Below are positions 60,578 through 64,000 of a stretch of 64,000 nucleotides of DNA, in pieces. The stretch spans positions 2,863,001 through 2,927,000 of the forward strand of contig NZ_CP116221.1 in assembly GCF_023556315.2 (NCBI RefSeq), given 5' to 3'. Position 1 is the first letter of the stretch. The number at the start of each line of letters is the position of its first letter. This stretch comes from Psychroserpens ponticola (lineage in GTDB: Bacteria > Bacteroidota > Bacteroidia > Flavobacteriales > Flavobacteriaceae). The position numbers were made by a program, and so were the translations under genes. The notes under the pieces are model-generated. The model had not been told where the DNA came from and did no database searches. It saw nothing but the letters and a program-made list of their open reading frames with translations.

Positions 60578-61576
60578 CTAATCATTAAGCATTTTCCAGA
60601 GCTTATCCTTTAATTGGGTAATTCCTTTTTGTGCAACAGAAGAAATAAACATGTAATCGATAGGTAATGATTCATCTAATTCTTGTTTAAATTCAGCCTG
60701 AAGTTCATCATCAAGCATGTCACTTTTTGAAATCGCAATCATACGTTCCTTATCTAACATTTCTGGATTATAACGCTTCAATTCATCAAGCAAAATATCG
60801 TATTGTTTACGAATATCTTTAGCATCAGCGGGAATCATAAATAATAAAATAGAATTACGTTCAATATGACGTAAAAAATAATGACCAAGACCTTTTCCTT
60901 CAGCAGCACCTTCAATAATTCCAGGAATATCTGCCATTACAAAGGTTTGGTAATCGCGATATTCAACGATTCCTAAATTAGGTTTAAGGGTTGTAAACTC
61001 GTAATCAGCAATTTTTGGTTTTGCAGCACTAACGACAGATAGTAAGGTCGATTTTCCAGCATTTGGAAATCCGACTAAACCAACATCAGCTAAGATTTTA
61101 AGTTCTAAAGTTATATGTCTTTCTTGTAAATCTTCTCCAGGTTGTGCATAACGAGGTGTTTGATTGGTAGAACTTTTAAAATGCCAATTTCCTAAACCAC
61201 CACGACCACCTTGAGCAACAATACTTTCTTCGCCAGCTTCTGTAATTTCAAAAAGCACTTCGTCAGTTTCAGTATCTTTTATTACTGTTCCCAAAGGCAC
61301 ATCTAAATAGACATCTTCGCCATCTGCTCCAGTACTTCTACTTTTGCTTCCATGCGATCCATGACCTGCTCTTGCATGACGTTTAAATTTAAGATGTAAT
61401 AAGGTCCATAGGTTTTCACTACCACGAATGATGATATGACCTCCACGTCCACCATCACCTCCATCAGGACCACCTTTTTCTATATATTTTTCGCGATGTA
61501 AATGCGAAGAACCTTGTCCGCCTTTTCCGGAAGACACATGCACTTTTACGTAATCAACGAAATTTCCCTCAGTCAT
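60578..61576 (-). CDS. obgE: GTPase ObgE/CgtA
   Basis: 332 residues. The glycine-rich Obg domain (1-159) has the [16 protein letters not shown] and [20 protein letters not shown] signatures. The G domain shows G1 [10 protein letters not shown] (about 167-176), the switch TTLKPNLG, G3 DIPGI and G4 SKSD. ObgE couples guanine nucleotide levels to large-subunit assembly. It is second in an operon with the hpt-adk fusion, 43 nt after it. The three-domain E. coli form has a C-terminal extension that is lacking here. Confidence 0.97.
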   Translation of the reverse strand: MTEGNFVDYVKVHVSSGKGGQGSSHLHREKYIEKGGPDGGDGGRGGHIIIRGSENLWTLLHLKFKRHARAGHGSHGSKSRSTGADGEDVYLDVPLGTVIKDTETDEVLFEITEAGEESIVAQGGRGGLGNWHFKSSTNQTPRYAQPGEDLQERHITLELKILADVGLVGFPNAGKSTLLSVVSAAKPKIADYEFTTLKPNLGIVEYRDYQTFVMADIPGIIEGAAEGKGLGHYFLRHIERNSILLFMIPADAKDIRKQYDILLDELKRYNPEMLDKERMIAISKSDMLDDELQAEFKQELDESLPIDYMFISSVAQKGITQLKDKLWKMLND

Positions 61577-61619
61577 ATTCTCTTATGTTTTCTAAAATCG
61601 TTTACCCGATTAAGTCTTA

Positions 61620-62729
61620 TTACAATTTATCGATTACCAAATTGAGTCGATCTGTTATATCGCTAATACTACCAAAGCCATCAACGCCAAAGTATTTATC
61701 TTGCTTAGAATAAAAATCCTTCAAGATTGCTGTTTCGTTATAATATACTTTAATTCTATTTCTAATAATTGCCTCATCAGAGTCATCTTTTCTACCACTA
61801 GTTTTTCCACGCTCTAATAAACGTTTCACTAAAACTTCATCTTCCACTTCTAAAGCAATCATTGCATCAACTTTAGAATCTTTTGCATCCATTATTTGAT
61901 CAAGAGCCACTGCTTGGACTTCATTTCTAGGGAAACCGTCAAAAATAAACCCATTAGCATCTGCATTTTTATCTACCTCTACACTTAACATATCTATGGT
62001 TACTTGATCTGGAACTAATGCTCCTTTATCTATATAAGATTTTGCTAATGCACCTAAGGCAGTATTATTTTTCATATTAAAACGAAACACATCTCCAGTA
62101 GAGATATGGACGAGATCATATTTCTCTTTTAAAAATTCTGCTTGAGTTCCTTTACCTGCACCTGGAGGTCCAAATAGCACTAAATTAGTCATGTGTTGTG
62201 TTGTTTTTAATTGATATATTTCTGGTAAGTCTCTACCTAATCCGTTATAATCTAATCCGTAACCGACTATAAATTTGTTTGGAATTTCAAGACCTACATA
62301 ATGTAATCTAAAATCTTTTTTATAAGCTTCAGGTTTGTAAAATAATGTCGCGATTTTAAGTTCACCAACATTTTCATTTTTAAAAATACGATGCACTTCT
62401 TCGAGCGTATTTCCAGAATCTATAATATCTTCAAGGATGACTACTTTTCTACCTGATAAATCTTGTGTTAACCCAATAAGTCTCTGGATATCTTCCGAAG
62501 ATTTAATCCCTTCATAAGATGCTAACTTAATAAAAGTAACTTCACAAGGTTTTGGATATTTTTTCACGAAATCACTCACAAACATGAAAGAACCATTTAA
62601 AATTCCAATAAATACAGGCACTTCGTCTTGAAGATCTTTTGCGACATCATCAACCATTTTCTGTACAGCAGCATCTATTTCTGCTTCAGAAATAAAAGGT
62701 TTAAAGTATAAATCGTTGAGCTTAATCAC
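61620..62729 (-). CDS. Hypoxanthine phosphoribosyltransferase - adenylate kinase fusion
   Basis: 369 residues with two enzymes. Residues 1-173 are a phosphoribosyltransferase: the PRPP loop is VVILEDIIDSGNTL (96-109) and LKIATLFYKPEAYKKDF is typical of HPRT. Residues about 180-369 are adenylate kinase: P-loop GPPGAGKGTQ (187-196), the FDGFPRN motif and a short LID (LERGKTSGRKDD), so it is of the short type. HPRT makes IMP/GMP from salvaged bases and adenylate kinase balances AMP, ADP and ATP. The same fusion is present in many Flavobacteriaceae. The start is GTG at 62729. It leads the operon with obgE and is divergent from purK, so purine salvage, energy balance and de novo synthesis share one control region. 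Confidence 0.95.
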   Translation of the reverse strand: MIKLNDLYFKPFISEAEIDAAVQKMVDDVAKDLQDEVPVFIGILNGSFMFVSDFVKKYPKPCEVTFIKLASYEGIKSSEDIQRLIGLTQDLSGRKVVILEDIIDSGNTLEEVHRIFKNENVGELKIATLFYKPEAYKKDFRLHYVGLEIPNKFIVGYGLDYNGLGRDLPEIYQLKTTQHMTNLVLFGPPGAGKGTQAEFLKEKYDLVHISTGDVFRFNMKNNTALGALAKSYIDKGALVPDQVTIDMLSVEVDKNADANGFIFDGFPRNEVQAVALDQIMDAKDSKVDAMIALEVEDEVLVKRLLERGKTSGRKDDSDEAIIRNRIKVYYNETAILKDFYSKQDKYFGVDGFGSISDITDRLNLVIDKL

Positions 62730-62750
62730 TTGTTTTTTAATTTAAAGAGG

Positions 62751-62758
62751 CAAAGATA
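62751..62758 (-). promoter_or_regulatory. -7 box (TATCTTTG) of the hpt-adk-obgE operon
   Basis: Exact match on the minus strand 21 nt before the GTG at 62729, leaving a leader of about 15 nt. No TTG at the expected -33 distance. Confidence 0.45.
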
Positions 62759-62823
62759 ATCAATAGATTGGCGATTAGCGATTTTTGAATTCCATTTTTA
62801 CGATAGCTTTCTATTTTATAATG

Positions 62824-62831
62824 TATTTTTG
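62824..62831 (+). promoter_or_regulatory. purK: -7 box (TATTTTTG) of purK
   Basis: Exact TAnnTTTG match 111 nt before the purK ATG. The leader would include an AT-rich inverted repeat (AATATTTAATACTAAAATATT is the region just after) and the TGAGCGCAGTCGA repeat. Confidence 0.35.
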
Positions 62832-62900
62832 TAATATTTAATACTAAAATATTACTGACATTTAGAACGGAGTCGTGAAAAATGCATCTTCTATTCAAGA

Positions 62901-62920
62901 CATTTCGACTGCGCTCAATG
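62901..62920. repeat. TGAGCGCAGTCGA repeat in the purK leader
   Basis: CATTTCGACTGCGCTCAATG reads on the minus strand as CATTGAGCGCAGTCGAAATG; the flanking ACATT/AATGT pair makes a short hairpin. Same family as the elements at 38866-38930. Confidence 0.6.
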
Positions 62921-62942
62921 TGAGAACTAGTTATAAAGGCAG

Positions 62943-64000
62943 ATGACAAATTATTTTTCTTCAAATTTTAAACTCGGTATTCTTGGTGGTGGTCAATTGG
63001 GCAAAATGATGTTGTATTCGACCCGAAAATTTGACATTACTACTTATGTAATGGATTCAAGTGATGAAGCACCTTGTAAAATTGCATGCAACAAATTTGT
63101 TAAAGGAAATTTAATGAATTATGATGATGTTTACAACTTCGGGAAACAAGTCGATGTCTTGACTTTTGAAATTGAAAATGTAAACGTTGATGCTTTAGAG
63201 GCTTTAGAAAAAGAAGGCAAAAAAGTTTTTCCATCGTCAAAAACCTTACGAACCATTCAAAATAAAGCAACGCAAAAACTGTTTTATAGAGATCATCAAA
63301 TTCCAACTTCAGACTTTACAAGATTTGCGTATGTATCTGAAATTGAAGACGCAATTGATAATGGTGGATTAGAATTTCCATTTGTCTGGAAAGCTGCTCA
63401 ATTTGGTTATGATGGTAATGGCGTAAAGGTTGTTAGACAACTTTCAGATTTGAACAATTTACCTAAAGGTGAATGTATTACTGAAGATTTAATTCCGTTT
63501 AAAAACGAATTAGCTGTTATTGTAGCGAGAAATGAAACCGGAGAGACCAAAACCTATCCAGTTGTTGAAATGGAATTTCATCCAGAAGCTAACCAAGTAG
63601 AATATGTCATTTGTCCTGCAAGAATTGAAGAAACAGTTGCAAAGAAAGCGACAGATATTTCCTTAAAAGTTTCAAAGGCTTTTAATCATGTTGGATTGTT
63701 GGCTGTTGAAATGTTTCAAACTGAAAATGATGACATTTTAGTTAATGAAGTTGCACCAAGACCACATAATTCAGGTCATCAAACGATTGAAGCTAGTTAC
63801 ACCTCACAATTTGAACAACACATTCGTGCCATTTTAAATTTACCTTTAGGTCAAACTGAAAGTAAAGTTGGTGGTATTATGGTTAATCTTGTTGGTGCTG
63901 AAGGTTATACTGGCGATGTTGTTTATGAACACATCGAAGACATTTTGAAAATGAATGGTGTGACACCACATATTTATGGAAAAAAACAAACGAGACCTTT
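62943..64000 (+). CDS. purK: 5-(carboxyamino)imidazole ribonucleotide synthase, C-terminus beyond window
   Basis: ATP-grasp enzyme that carboxylates AIR to N5-CAIR with ATP and bicarbonate in de novo purine synthesis. It begins MTNYFSSNFKLGILGGGQLGKMMLYS, with the GGGQLG nucleotide-binding loop at residues 14-19. The ATP-grasp core shows FVWKAAQFGYDGNGVKVV, ITEDLIPFKNELAVIVAR and the metal-binding VNEVAPRPHNSGHQT. 352 residues are within the window of about 380 expected, so only the end is missing. It is divergent from the hpt-adk operon. Confidence 0.96.
   Translation, partial: MTNYFSSNFKLGILGGGQLGKMMLYSTRKFDITTYVMDSSDEAPCKIACNKFVKGNLMNYDDVYNFGKQVDVLTFEIENVNVDALEALEKEGKKVFPSSKTLRTIQNKATQKLFYRDHQIPTSDFTRFAYVSEIEDAIDNGGLEFPFVWKAAQFGYDGNGVKVVRQLSDLNNLPKGECITEDLIPFKNELAVIVARNETGETKTYPVVEMEFHPEANQVEYVICPARIEETVAKKATDISLKVSKAFNHVGLLAVEMFQTENDDILVNEVAPRPHNSGHQTIEASYTSQFEQHIRAILNLPLGQTESKVGGIMVNLVGAEGYTGDVVYEHIEDILKMNGVTPHIYGKKQTRP

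Noticed and set aside
62737-62964. 75-codon open frame on the minus strand between hpt-adk and purK
   Set aside because: It contains the TGAGCGCAGTCGA repeat, overlaps both promoters and has no protein-like pattern.
1-64000. CRISPR arrays, prophage, insertion sequences, tRNA or rRNA genes
   Set aside because: No regularly spaced repeats, transposase, integrase or phage genes, and no cloverleaf-like or rRNA sequence was found when reading the intergenic regions on both strands.

Overview
The window is chromosomal DNA of a member of Bacteroidota, almost certainly family Flavobacteriaceae (relatives of Psychroserpens, Olleya, Lacinutrix or Winogradskyella would fit; the genus is inference). The evidence is the low GC content, the type IX secretion sorting tails, the DUF4295 gene beside ribosomal proteins L28 and L33, the hpt-adk fusion, LptD and A2M proteins of Bacteroidota type, and -7 promoter boxes of the form TAnnTTTG. 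There is no phage, transposon, CRISPR array, tRNA or rRNA. Most of the window is an ordinary housekeeping chromosome with small accessory insertions.

Layout. 1-4.5 kb: cell-wall amidase (cut by the left edge) divergent from lptD, then a secreted TonB-C-like protein. 4.5-10.5 kb: rimO, a beta-lactamase-fold lipoprotein, an amidase lipoprotein, ftsY and the rpmB-rpmG-DUF4295 operon. 10.5-13.6 kb: an operon of exonuclease, FAH-family hydrolase, orphan HPt protein and cinA, with perfectly abutting or overlapping reading frames. 13.7-14.9 kb: ECF-like sigma factor with two small partner genes. 15-18.2 kb: E2 acyltransferase, and recR with a glycosyltransferase. 18.3-25.9 kb: T9SS-secreted propeller protein, sodium:solute symporter, CoA-binding protein and TonB-dependent receptor. 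25.9-26.3 kb: a gene-free stretch with three successive terminator hairpins. 26.3-29.4 kb: fabH and htpG. 29.6-34.4 kb: anchored carboxypeptidase-regulatory-domain protein, transglutaminase-like protein, Crp/Fnr regulator, serine hydrolase, DinB-like protein. 34.4-39.5 kb: uracil-DNA-glycosylase-like protein, yaaA, rluD, PASTA protein, ddl, coaD.

39.5-46.8 kb is the most system-like part. It has a NarL-type response regulator, two closely related TPR sensor histidine kinases, and a lipoprotein plus beta-propeller operon. An 18-bp palindrome (ATACGnCAnnTGnCGTAT) lies at a similar distance upstream of both the regulator gene and the lipoprotein operon. I read it as the likely binding site of this regulator, which would make the cluster a self-contained signalling module. 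The second kinase has its own promoter, an inverted repeat over that promoter, and a terminator-like hairpin directly before its start codon.

46.9-64 kb: GSCFA protein, TPR protein, a very large thioester-containing alpha-2-macroglobulin carrying a SusC/TonB-box-like segment, a secreted unknown, DUF4136 lipoprotein, voltage-gated-type K+ channel, T9SS-secreted leucine-rich protein, obgE, the hpt-adk fusion and purK (cut by the right edge).

Three families of short interspersed palindromic repeats occur: GCGTTA...TAACGCCC elements a few bases after stop codons, TGAGnGnAGTCGA elements, and TTGTCATT...AATGACAA elements. One of the last has inserted in frame inside a protein gene. Several reading frames that look as if they start at TTG in fact start downstream, because that TTG is the end of the -7 promoter box.
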